NCBI GenBank assembly: GCA_008508345.1
Contig: QNGE01001229.1
Location: 117,688-181,687, forward strand
Length of the DNA: 64,000 bases
Source: Paragonimus westermani
Lineage: Eukaryota > Platyhelminthes > Trematoda > Plagiorchiida > Troglotrematidae
Direction of reading: 5' to 3'
The position numbers and the translations under genes were made by a program. Shown piece by piece: positions 12,501 to 24,420 of the stretch. The notes beneath the pieces are model-generated. The model saw only the letters and a list, made by a program, of their open reading frames with translations. It was not told where the DNA came from and did no database searches. The stretch's first letter is position 1; every line of letters begins with the position of its first letter.

Positions 12501-15500
12501 ATGACACACGAGCCAGAGTTTAGACAGTCAAAACACCATACCGCTGTCTCTGAAGTCATTTAATCTATTTTGTGAACAGAAAGTAGTAAATCCAAAAATC
12601 AAGTGTGCCTGCCCCCCAGTTTTTCAACACTGACAAAGCCACTTACCAAAATAAGGGGAAGTGAACTTGAAACTCTATACAGCAGAGGTGATGTAGCTAG
12701 AAGAAGACTGAACAGTCAGCAATGATGAGGAAAAGTGTTTTCGATTACCTCATTTGCGTTCAGAAAACGTTGAGGGTGATCCTGTTGTATCAGGGACACT
12801 GAATTATGTACGCAGGTTTCAGTTATTTGTGAAAATCATAATTACACCTAAGTAAGCGTAAAGTACATGGTTTCCATCCAGAACAATCAAGAGTACTACC
12901 GGTTATGACAGCCTTTCCTCAAAATACTCCAATGCGCTCCCTGTTGATGTCTTCCGTTCTGTCGGAGATCATCATAGCACTGCAACGTCATCAATTCCAT
13001 TACAGTGTGAACAAAGTCACATAACTGATGAACGCAAAATTAACATCTACTTGCATCCGTGTAAACCCAGAAACTACTGGTGAGGAAATAATCAATTTGT
13101 TGACTCGATGGAAATCCTCAAGCTTGGTTTTTACAAAGTCTTCCCATCACGTGACCCACTTTTGAACATTATGAATGACAAGCTGTTTTCCAAAGCTCAG
13201 TCAACACAGACAGCATATGTCCTGCACACACGTATTCAAATGTTGGTCAAGGTCATTTTGGAATTAACACAGATGATACAGCTCTCGCTGGCGATTCACT
13301 GCACTTTTACCCAGGTGCACTCATCTCTCGGCATCAGTCCCCATGGGTAATCTGCCATCTGGTTTCACAGTGACTCCCTTATCTGTTCAATCTACACATG
13401 AGTGGGCACCACATTCGAGTACAGGGCACAGTTCGACCAAAACTGCAAAGATAACTAGGTGCGGAATCACGTGAAATGCGACAGATGGTCACTGCAAGGC
13501 AATTTATGCTGTTGTGGCCTTACCGTTTAGTTAGGGCATCACCAATCGGAGATACTTTTGTGTACAAGCCAGCAGACGGATGCTAATTTTCCCTCCCAGC
13601 TTTTTGTCTGATACTTTATCCTCTGCATAGGTTAACCAGAAATCACTTCTACGCATATTGTGTTTGGCTTTCTAATATAACATGGGTATTGTAAACAGAC
13701 GCAGCTACGATCACAAGACTTCAAGATGACTGGGATACGAAACTTTATCGCGTTTTCTTGCAAATTGGACCCCGTACTACCCGGAAACTGGAGCATGGAA
13801 AAGTTTTACTAATCCGACGTGAACTGACTCGTCTTATGCTATTCCTAAGTAAACGATCTCGGTGTGATGACGGTAGGTAATTAATGCTCATGTTATACGA
13901 AAGCTTACTCTCAAAATTACACCGAAAAACTGCTTACTGGTAGTAGTTTATCTGTAGGGCTGTGGTCTACTGGACTAACAACCTTGGGAAAATAGGACAA
14001 TACAATAGGATATTTGCTCGTTTACTCTTTACCTTGCATCGCAAAACGACGGGGAGTTCAGATCGGTCTTTGAGCTGTGGGTTTAGTGTCTGGTAAACCA
14101 AATAGATTTTCACTTCACCACTCCATGGCCAGTTCTCTGCTTGCTTGTACTCGGCAACTGGAATTCGACGTGGGCTGAAAATATCCATATTACGAGCTAA
14201 GCCGTTACGGACTAGACTGAAGCACTATGATTCGGCCCAGTGGGCACTCAGGTACATTTGGTTCAGCCACACTGACGACAGTTACAAAATTATGAATAAA
14301 GATATATGTTCAATAAACATGTGTGTACTTTATCTTTGACTAAATAAGCACAAAAATAGTGTGGTTGCATGTATAGTGGGTTGAGTAGCGAATGTTTTCT
14401 ACAGGAAACCCGATATCCGAGACGGGAGGTGCAATTTGTCATCTGCCAGTCTATCGGAAACGGATTCGCCTTGTGAAAATGTTGTTTATTCCAACAATAG
14501 ACAACTTCATGAGTGTCTTACCGCGTACGGTTTGTTGGTATTTTATATTTAACAACAGGGGTTGAGAAAGAGGTCTATGGCAATTCTACACCTGTGACCC
14601 CTTCTTAGTGATGTTCAATTTATATGTGATAAAATCTTCCACCATTCAACAGTGGTCACATCTATATTGCCCTACGGTAAACGGGCAATCTTCAGTTTTC
14701 GGCAAAACAATGATTCTTCTTGCTGCGTTCATTTACAGTTTTCGTTCAAAAATGCGTCCGTACTCAGAATGGCTTTGATATTGATCATATCACCAAGTTG
14801 TTTTGGCAAGCGAAGCAACATTCTTCGTGAGTTCATACACTTCCAACATACGAGCGCCTCACGACACTTCAGTAGAACGCATGAAACATTTCTAGAAAAT
14901 AATTTCTGTGGTTCATCTTGCGGTATTAATGATGATAAGGGGGATGTTAAACGGTAAATATCGCGTCAGGTTTCACTGTGCAAAGGGCGAATACCAGTGT
15001 TTTTCATCAAACGAATTCAATCTTGCAATGATCTGGACACAATCCAAGATCTTCCTCTCTCTTCGACTGTGGTTTTGGGTTAGATGTTTCTTTTGAATGC
15101 AGTGGTTTGGAAAAAAATAACTTTCAAAGTTATTTTCATATTTGCTTGTGTTCTATTTCTTCCTTCCCAAAGGCTTATCTGTTCATGTTCTAATGTCTGC
15201 GCGTACGCAGTTAATAACTCGTTCAATGAAAATTCGTTTTTGAAGATCTGCTAGACAAACTTCCCAGTCCAAATGAAATTCCGGCGTTACCGCCATCATT
15301 GGTCACATGAACACGACTGTTCATAACGTATACTGAGATTATTCAAAGGTCATCTGATTGAATTGTTTAAAGCGAACCAGTCTCGGAGGATTAACTGAAT
15401 ATCGGTCGAATACATGGCCACTTTTAAATGCGATGCTCCGGTAACTAATCTCCAAGTTCACTTAGCATGCAGAGCTGCGAGACAAACAAATGAAGAGAAT

Positions 15501-16999
15501 GGAAAATCAAGGCTCTGATCAGTTTGGGCAGATTAACCACTAGCAGTCTGGGGGCCAATTTTTCTTCTGGACTACAGTATTCAATCTCAACCGTCGTAAG
15601 AAAACATTGAGTGTGATTAGCACTGAAATTCTGCTAGATATGAGAATGCGTTGTCCCTCTATTTCCCCGTATTACATAAACTAAGATAACAAACATTTGC
15701 CCCATTACAACTTGCTTTTGTGTACTCACAAATTTCAGACACCTTCACTGCAAATAGTTTTGGACGAAGGAGGCTTTACCTCATGAGTTACTCGTTCAAG
15801 GCCAGGAAACACAGTCCGGTCTAATCATGGGTATTTTCTCTGTTCGTCTATAAATACATATACACCTTGGTCGTAATTTGTTTCTTGATACTGTTGAATG
15901 AGAAACATGGAACTGAAAGTGTACGTTTGACATTTCATAGGCTAGACCAAAAGGTCTACATGTCACGGATTCTTTAATGAATTGAAAGGTACTGTAACTG
16001 ACTGCTGATTTGGAGATGGAATTGTTCACATCCATTCAAATCCAAAAAGATTTACACCAATAATTGTCCATGCTCTCTTATGAGGACACAAAGACTGAAG
16101 TCATTTTATATGGTGCGGTGTAGTTGATGTGGTTCATACAAACAGTCGGAGGATGCAACAGATAGTTGCTGCCATATGCACGATTATAGTAGCCTGAAAT
16201 ATGTAAACGATTCTTGAAATGGCTGATTGCTGAAAAGAAGATTATGGAGGACGAAGTGTTAAGTGAATCTCGGTGAACATCAAATGCAGAAGAAACATAC
16301 CCACTTAATCTGTTTCGTTCTTTCCATGTAGCATTTGAAAGTATTGTAACAGCCCACCAGTCTGCACTGATAAAAGTTCAAGATGTTTTCGGACAAAGAC
16401 TTAAAGCACACTAGTGCTCTTGCAATCTGTTTGACTGACTGCCGAAATGACTTTGCTGGAACCATATGGTGAGTTAGATTTTCTTTCCTGCTAAATGTTT
16501 GTTGACTACTTGTAGCTTCAAACCCCCAAAAGCGTTCAGTCAGTAAATATTACATGAATCTTAAGTGGTATACTTTATTTTCGGGTTATTTGGTGTGTGC
16601 GACTCTGGGCTCAAGATGTGTAGATCACAATACTACTGGAATGTTACACCAGTGACACCTGGACGCGGTTCCTTTGTCCATCGCAGTTGAGTAAATTCTA
16701 ACCTAGTATATAACTGGGTTGCTTGAAGATCCTGTACAAATTTAGACAGTTGCTCCAGCTTGTATGACGCAATGAGGCGCAATCGGGAAGACACTGGCCA
16801 AACGTTCTATCGATTAAATTACTCTTGTCCTGTGAGCAACCAGTGTATTAAGGGTGATAATTTGCTCTGCCAACCATAAAATTGTCGACTGGGTTTATCA
16901 CCAAGGTAGCACAACCACCTTTGACCGTATGATCACTCATAACCAAATAACTATCCTTCCGTGGTACCTCATCTCGTTCCGCATTGTGTGTTGTGTTCG
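9550..16999. other. Non-coding stretch, no gene recognised
   Basis: Several frames of 60-127 codons occur (for example 10015-10260, 10604-10987 minus, 13108-13350, 14652-14957). They have no recognisable domain, and opposite-strand frames often overlap. I find no retroelement core, RRM or tRNA. It probably lies upstream of the Musashi-like gene or within an unrecognised long 5' intron. Confidence 0.5.
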
Positions 17000-17049
17000 G
17001 ACTCCGCGTATAATCAAGCTCTTGCTTGGTTGTTCAGCCGATCAGTAAC

Positions 17050-17500
17050 TAAATCAGTAGGAGTAGCAGTACAGACGCACACCGTAGGCTGGAGATGCAC
17101 AATCCGTTTGTTTATGCCGGCACTGCGTCCACGTTCGAGCGAACCCGAAAGCACGACAACGCACGCGTGTGCAGCAAGAGAGCGAGTAATATGCGGGTCA
17201 ACCATGGACGGGTTGACCGAGCCTGTGAATGTAACCAGGTAACGCTTTGACCAAAATGCACAAATGCACACGCACACCTGATACGCAATGGCAACACAGC
17301 ATAACGCACGTGCGCACAGCTGATGGAAAGACTATCTGCTTGATTGGACATTGAGAGTAGCCGGGTGGTGGGACAGACACACTGTGTCAAATCACAAAGC
17401 CAGCAGCAGCAATGGCAGCAATACCGGTGGCAAACGATGCTGATGCGGCAGATGAAATGGATGACCACGTACCCACGTCATCACCGACATAGACGTTCGT
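17050..17500 (+). promoter_or_regulatory. GC/CpG-richer block, candidate 5' UTR/promoter region
   Basis: This block is visibly richer in G+C and CpG than its AT-rich surroundings, with runs such as acgcacgcgtgtgc and cgcacgtgcgcac. It lies immediately upstream of the first recognisable exon, as expected for a 5' region. It also holds an ATG in a favourable context (tcaaccATGG, about 17204), opening a 12-codon frame MDGLTEPVNVTR that ends at a possible donor (aaccag|gtaacg). Another ATG-led, Ala/Asp-rich frame runs about 17412-17490. I could not join either to exon 1 in phase. Open frames on both strands here are explained by composition. No TATA box or initiator can be defended. Confidence 0.35.
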
Positions 17501-17601
17501 AGTGTGAACACACCAAGAAATTACGGCTCAGTTGGTAGTCGAACGTACAGCTTAAATCAGCATTTCGTCACCGCACTGCATCATTTTGAACACTGTTGTG
17601 A

Positions 17602-17901
17602 GGATACACATTCGACTGCTTGGAAATTTGTACACTTAACTGTGAATCGATGCGCTCGACGCAAGCTAATAATGAGGACCACCTTGGCGGGCGTACGAGC
17701 CACGACACCTTGACAAGTACCGTACAGACAAGTTCGTCTGCACTGAATTCCTCCGCATCTTCATGCGCCACCCTGGATCATTGGTCTGCCACTCTGTTGG
17801 CTGCACAGGCACTGGTGCGCACAAAAAAAGTGTTTGTCGGTGGAGTGGCGACGGGCACCACGGCGGAAGAACTTGAAGCATTTTTCAGTGAATTCGGAAA
17901 A
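17602..17901 (+). CDS. Musashi-like RNA-binding protein, exon 1 seen (RRM first half)
   Basis: The recognisable part begins at 17809 and reads ALVRTKK, then VFVGGV, the RNP2 strand of an RRM (17830-17847), then ATGTTAEELEAFFSEFGK, ending at a strong donor AAA|gtgagt after 17901 (phase 0). RTKK-(I/V)-FVGG followed by the FxxFGK helix end is the signature of Musashi RRM2. The frame is open back to 17602, with an ATG at 17650, giving a Ser/Thr-rich leader. Alternatively an acceptor (ctgttggctgcacag|GCA) starts the exon at 17809 in the same frame. Musashi proteins bind UAG-type motifs in mRNA and act as cytoplasmic translation regulators in stem and neural cells; that role is inferred from the family. 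Which start is used cannot be settled here. Confidence 0.85.
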
Positions 17902-18120
17902 GTGAGTTGGCTATCGGTAATTGGTAAAATTCACCTATTTTTTGGCAGAAACGCCATTACTTAACGCAGACAGTATGCGGAGCTCCATGCGTCAAATAAT
18001 ACATGGCTTGCTAACTATTCACAAAATTACTGAACAGCCGTCGCTGGTCTGGTCAATTTCAAATCGATCGCGCCCTTTGTAGGAGTATTCGACACAAACG
18101 ACCTCTAACATGAAAACAAC

Positions 18121-18192
18121 TCGAATCTAGTGTTCCTTTTCAAAACAGGCCGACTGGAAAGTCCACCTGCTTGCGAAGGCTGTGGTCAAATG
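18121..18192 (+). mobile_element. SINE-like relic, 3' part only (copy C)
   Basis: The segment aligns with the second half of copy B (27975-28045). Both share a block of the form tctagtg-ttc-ttttc-aaa-aggc-gactggaaagtc followed by ctg-ttgcgaag. The B-box-bearing half is missing, so it is a 5'-truncated copy. The open frame 18130-18315 overlies this relic and is not treated as a gene. Confidence 0.5.
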
Positions 18193-19067
18193 CTCATAAG
18201 TATTTCAGCAGTATGGCTAAGCATAGGTTTGTCTGTCCTACGAAACACGTTGGAATTTATGGAGGCAGGCACAGGTAAACGAATAAGGTCGAGACTAAAC
18301 TTTGTGGCTGCTTGAGATGATACATCTTTAGTGTTACTTGGAAGTTCATAACATTTCTGCTGGTAAGAAACTAACCATCTCAGCCCAAGCGATCGTGCGA
18401 AAGAACCTGTCTATCTTTATCGCATATAGTGCTTATTGAAAATCGTTGAGTAGACTTGATCTCAATAAGTGACGATAAACCAATAGTGCGTACTTTTCAT
18501 ATGGTTGTATACTAAACAAGTTTGTTAAGATGAACAACATGAATATTACACAATGTACGGACGAAAGTCTGCTAGATGCAAACAGGGCCGGCTGTACAGA
18601 TGCACATCAAAAATAGGAAATCAACAGATTCAGTTTTGGGTTCCAGACAGACACTTCTCACAACTGACGTTGTGTTTCCTCAAAATGCGGTTGTCTCGTC
18701 AACGGTACACAAGCGTACGTTGCATAATCTCATTTTTCAGTACAACTTGGTCAGCTGAGTTGAATTGTAACTTGTCCATATCTCATTAGTATGGCAAAGT
18801 ATAACGCATATTTGATATTCAGTATGCGCTGGTAAATTATGTGCAAATGAGGTATTTTCAGGTAATGAAGGTAGTGTTACTGCTAAATGGTATATTGCAA
18901 ACCACACATTTTTTCACAACGCCTACTCCTGAGTCAGACATAAAGATCTTCATTCTAATTTTCTAGACACGGCACATCTGTTCTAGTTAACAGTGTGAAG
19001 GCCAGTAGTATGTAGTCTTGCGGCAGTTTTAAGTTGGATAAAGTTCCGGTGCTATAAATGTGGACTT

Positions 19068-19130
19068 TGGCCGGAATCGAACAAGCAATGAGCAAAACGG
19101 AAGCCAACTGCTGAGCTGCGTACTCACCCT
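19068..19130 (-). mobile_element. tRNA-like SINE head (copy E)
   Basis: On the minus strand an A-box-like stretch (agctcagcagttgg) is followed by a good B box (ttgttcgattcc). The spacing is short and no acceptor stem pairs, so it reads as a degenerate tRNA-derived element. Its body is too diverged to assign firmly to the family of copies A-D. Confidence 0.35.
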
Positions 19131-20655
19131 GCGAGATTCGGAATGTCCCAGTTGGAATCGATCAGCTGAATTCTTGTGTACAAATGAAGTACTCTGAAGT
19201 CAACTGGCCTACTGGCAGTAGAAATAGGTATGTACCGTGCAATATTTAATTCTGTTTATCAAATCAATTCGAATTTAGGGACTGTTGACAAGTAATTGAC
19301 AGCAAAGGTCATTTTATCGAGCAACACTCACGGATTAATTCGTCCTATCATTAACAGCTATAATCGGGTATTCACAAAGTTTAAGACAACGTTTGACCGT
19401 ATGCATCTCTGCAAACACTTTCCAACTAAGTGAACTGCGTAGATGTGTCCTATGCCAGAATTAGGTTACAAGGACCACGATAGCAACACATTAATATTTC
19501 AGAATATTGCTTCATATTGTTTAACTAATTGGTCTCGCTTTCAAAAATATATAACAACTGACAACTCCTTTAGCAAGTTATAAACTGTGGAATGTGTTGT
19601 TCTATCGACATGCGTAACTGGTGAATGAAATGCCCCAACTAAAATGACTTGGCAACTTGACTTTTAATAAACTTTAAGAAAACAGTTGCTCCGTTTATGA
19701 CTCATATTTTTCCTCAAATTTCATATTCACATGTACTCTTCAAAGTGCTCATCTGTTAGAGGCATTTGAAATTGCACAGCCTGTCAAGACGGGTATCATA
19801 AGGATTAACGAGGTTAACCAGGGGACTCATTAGGCAAGACCGGAGTGCAGTCGCAAGAATTCTCAGGCTGATTTCAGTTAATCCTAAATAGCTGCTTCCC
19901 ATCTCCCCCGTAGATGACAGGATGATCTGAACCTCACTCACAATTTATGGGTATTGAGCGTTTTGACGTGATATACGTGCTGTAAGATCCATGGCAAACC
20001 AGTTAACATGGTTAGGTCAAACGGAACTGAACTTTTGTGCAACTCTCGGCCTCGACAAGACGGCATCGACGAACTTAGGTAATATGAGACATAGTAGCGC
20101 ACATTGCTTATTTTCTCATAAGAACACACTACAAGTCATTTCGAATGGAAATGCGTATATGATCAGCTCGTGGCGTTTAAGTAGAATCGACAGAATGTTC
20201 GCTTATTAGTCGGCGTTTTACTGAATTCCATGAAGAGTTGGGCAACGAGTAAAATACAGTACAGAGGGCTACAAAACGAGTAGTACATTAATCCCACTTG
20301 TGAGTCGTTTGTTTGTACACAAGGTGAACTAATTTTGATGTTGAATCTAAAAATGTAGACAGAAGGGGTGCATAAATTCATTTACTCTCTCCACCCCTCA
20401 AATTTCTAACATAGAACCGTTTGATTCTCATGACGATTAACTATCAACAGCAGTATTTAATTTATTTCTGTTGACATTGACGCTCACAAATTTAGCTGAA
20501 AAACAGGGAATAATTTGTAGTCAGCGAGCACAAAATGTGTATTTCGTTCTACAAACCGACTATCCGGTGTACTGGAGTGTGTGCTGACTAGAACATCAGT
20601 GACATTCTGCGTACTATCAAGTGGTAATGAAAAATTGTTTCTAAATTATCCGTGC

Positions 20656-20664
20656 CCCCCCCCC
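20656..20664. repeat. Poly-C homopolymer run
   Basis: A short uninterrupted run of C lies in otherwise AT-rich intron sequence. It is a simple repeat, and its length may be affected by sequencing error. Confidence 0.8.
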
Positions 20665-22855
20665 GTAACCTCAGCCGAACTTTCAATGCTCTGCTCTAGC
20701 TAGTCACGTTTGCGAGACCCGTTAAAATATCTTAAGTTGTGTAAAAGTGATCAAAGAAAGTAGACTAATTGCAATTGTACTTTGCATCCGTCACCTCAAA
20801 AAATGGAGTGTGTATCGCGAAACAGAGAGATGATGTTGCGTTTTACGTTATCGTGCTAATCAAAATAAGTAACCAGCATTCTTGTATGTATTAAGATCTG
20901 TTGAACGAAAGCTGGAAGAAGCTGGCGCATTCAAGATATTAGCGGTCATTTTATTGCCACAGAATATCACAGTTTCTAGGAACAACCGGTCCTGTAAAGG
21001 AGTTATTAAATAAAATATGTGCTAGTCTATTGTAAATATTCTGTCGATTCATACAAGCCTATTTTAGTTTGGTAATTACGTTTTTGTGTTCTTCACGTTT
21101 CCACCAATATTGTCCAGTTTTTTGTTCAACTTAACGAAGGTTGCATGTGCGTTCGCGCACACACAATCGTCAGATAGTGGGCAGCAGCTGAAGCCCAATA
21201 ATTAGGTTCATTTCAAGTTCACACACGGGAAAAACATGTTCTTTTTCTGGTGTCAAATGAACAGCAGAATTACAACGGTCATGGCTCCAAATAATCGAGA
21301 AAAATATAGAAATTGTGCAAACTTTTATTCTTGAAATGTCAGTATAAAATACAGATGTTTAATGCCGCCATTTCCATGGTAACACGTTTTTAAACCATCT
21401 GAGAAAATTTAAAACAATTAGTTAGTCCATTTTAAGTAGAATTGAAACTGACATTCACGCATGATCTATAGGGTTCAATCATTGAACCGATTTATTGTGG
21501 TGTATTTCCACACAATGTCCTTTAATCTTTTATGTCACAACTATCGCAACATGACCACTGCAAACTTTGTTGAACAATATCTAAGGCATTCATATAAGTT
21601 AGAAAAGAGAAAGCGAATTTCTATTTAAAACACTCAAAGTGTTCTAAGATAGAATTCAAGTACTGGCTGAGAGCACCTAAAGTTATTTTCCAGTAAAAAT
21701 ATTCGCATCCTTCACCCTCGATCAGAACGTGGGATTAGTTCAAATGAACTGTGTCCGATGTAAGTATTAACATGTATTAAAAATTCAGATATCTCTTTAC
21801 TGCACGCAACCATAGCAAATAAGGTCAAAATTGTGACTCTTGTAACGGAAGTCGGAAATCCGCGTCCTTATAACTCACTCCTTCATCTCGGGATTTCGTT
21901 ATAATCGTGTCTTTAAATAGTTGCTGATGCTCGCTATCAGACCCATTCAATAGAGCGAACAGTCACATCATTGTGCGACCATATCGAATAGAAGTGATTT
22001 GAGAGAGACCTTTGCTTCAGCAGCAAAACGCTTGCTTACCATACCACCTGAACTTTGTGAACTGCTGTTGATGAGGTGAACAAACCTATCGATTTTTAAC
22101 TTGTTGACAGTAAGTTCCACTCATGATTCCTGCGTTTTGATGCCTTTAACTACAAGTGTAGGTAAAATCTTGGTAATGATCACCGTAACTAGGGGTTACC
22201 TCCAACGGGATCACAATTTTGCACACATCAGAGTATGTCCTTCCATTATCCTGTTGAAAAATTGTGGTACACTAAATCATTTTTTCTTCTGACTAACTGA
22301 AAATAGTATAGAATATTGTATGGTAGTATTTAATTGATACACGTGCATTGATGGAGATTTAGTAAAAAAAATGAGCCAAAATATAAATGCACATAGTCAT
22401 GAGAACTTTAAAAGGAGGAGCGTTGATTCACTGTTTGAACACGTACACACATTATGATAATTCTAAGCAACATTTATTCACTGACGACTTACACTTCTAT
22501 GAAAAGGTGCACTTGAAACACTACCTACCAGAACTGATCTACCGCTTGTTTCATATAACGCTGATCACAAGTTAGTTTCGCCTTGAAATTAATATCCTAT
22601 GCATATAGAAGCCGCAAATTAATCACTTTCCTCTTCAGTATTCAAAAATATATACTGAACGCTGTCTCTGTTACTAATTCAAAACCTGACTACTAAAAGA
22701 AAGAAAGAAACGAAAAGCGTTTTGCTAGTTATGCAATACTGAACTATGTTTATAACCTGCAGGTTCAACCAGCCCATATCGAACAGTAGTATTGGACCTG
22801 AACTTTCTCCCCGTTACAGCTCGTTGGCAGTGCGTCTTTTCTTATATTTTCCACA

Positions 22856-22871
22856 ATATATATATATATAT
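22856..22871. repeat. TA dinucleotide microsatellite
   Basis: A short (ta)n run lies in intron 1. No function is inferred. Confidence 0.8.
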
Positions 22872-24329
22872 GAATTTGGAAGGTGCTGCCGTATGTGAAT
22901 GGAATTTGACCTACATCAACTGAATCCTATCAGCAGTGGCTTTCACCAATGGATGCACTGCCCATCGTGTACAGTAAATAAGATGAATTTACCTTGACGA
23001 GCCAGTATTACTGTCGAAACAGCTGATTAACTCTATCAGACCACTTATGAACTGCCTGAACATTATTCACAAGCGTTAGTCGTACGTAGCTTGAGATCAG
23101 CAGTGCAGTAGTTGACATAGGAACGTGGACTGGAATTAAGATGCTGATCGTTGAAAAAATGTACATAAATGACCAGTTCTGAAAAGGGAAAATTTTTGAT
23201 CTAATCCCCCTCTCCGAAGTTGATTGGCAGAAAGACTACGAGCAGTTGCGCGTATGGTTGAAGTTGTTTCGGTCAGTTCTCCAAGTGTTGACTTATAGGT
23301 GATTAAACATGTAGATCGAGGTCTCCCGCTCCTGTTGCACCTTGCATTCTGTCAGTTATTCAATGTCCATACGCATGTTGATATGTTAGAATAAACAATT
23401 CATCCTTCATAACCATAATAAGAAGACGGACCAAGAATAAAACCGTATTGCATATCGGGGAGAAAGTTTGGAATCAGCTGAGTCCCACTATTCTCATACT
23501 ATTGTATATCGTAGATAATAGAGGAGTTTCCTCCAAAAGTTTGCTTTTCCTTGCCTCTGTTCACCAGGAAGATGACTTTGGGAGTAAAGAAGGTTGAAAT
23601 GGTCTTACAAGTTTTCTTAAACCTACCAAACATTTATATTTTATTCATTTACTTCAAGAAGACGTATCCGCCAAGTAATAAACCGTTTCCTGTTTGAAAC
23701 TATCAAGAAAAAAACCATTCCACCGGGTTTTAAGAGCACCTAGTATTTCACAGCTGGTTTCGATAGACCATATTCAACAGTTCTCTTCCACTTGTGATTA
23801 GTCCGCTTGGTTGTGTTTCCGGAAATCAAAAACTTATTTGTTATAAGTCTACTCCCGATGAAATATCTCCAAACTTTTATGACCCTTTTATTGGGTGGTA
23901 TCTTAGAGCAAAATAGTTGGATATTCGGCATGCCCGTTGCAAGTGACCCATGATGAATAGGTTTTGGTTATACAAGTGTGGACTCTAGACGACTTCAGAA
24001 CTTTGCCGTGATGCCTAGATCCTATCATCTGAATACACTTGTCACGCACGTACCGTATAGATATTATCATTTGGGCTTAGATCAGAACTGCGGGTTGGCC
24101 CGCAATTCACATGTATTCTGGGAAGTAGCTACGTTCGCGTATTGGAGAAGTATGTGGTCGGGCTTTGATTTTATGGAACGTTGTGTTCCCCAAAATAACG
24201 TAACCCGAAATGTTGTATCACAATTCCAAACCTTTTGCGGATGTCAAAAGTTACTAATAATCGCTTATGAGTACTGTTAACAAGTAGTTTAGCAGACGAA
24301 ATCATTTACAAGAGTTCCAACTATGGTGA

Positions 24330-24420
24330 TTCTGGGTTTCGGCTGGATTTAAACCAGAGAAAAACAGCATTCTACGCTCGCTCATCAATAATTATGACCA
24401 CTTCACCCAACCATTGTTCT
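24330..24420 (-). mobile_element. tRNA-derived SINE-like relic (copy D)
   Basis: On the minus strand an A-box-like gtgaagtggtca is followed about 40 bp later by a B-box-like ggtttaaatcc. The layout matches the head of copy B (cgcagtggtcaacac, then gagttcaaatccc). No intact tRNA cloverleaf is seen. Confidence 0.4.

Noticed and set aside
17014..17468. Three overlapping minus-strand frames of 60-118 codons
   Set aside because: They overlap each other and plus-strand frames in a CpG-rich block where stop codons are rare, and they show no domain.
18130..18315. ORF with a Cys-containing RLESPPACEGCGQ stretch suggesting a zinc motif
   Set aside because: It overlies a SINE-like relic shared with 27975-28045.
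20020..20090. LDKTASTNLG frame considered as the missing RRM exon
   Set aside because: There is no fitting acceptor or donor in phase, and no NRHR before the GFGF junction; 36258-36306 fits on every count.
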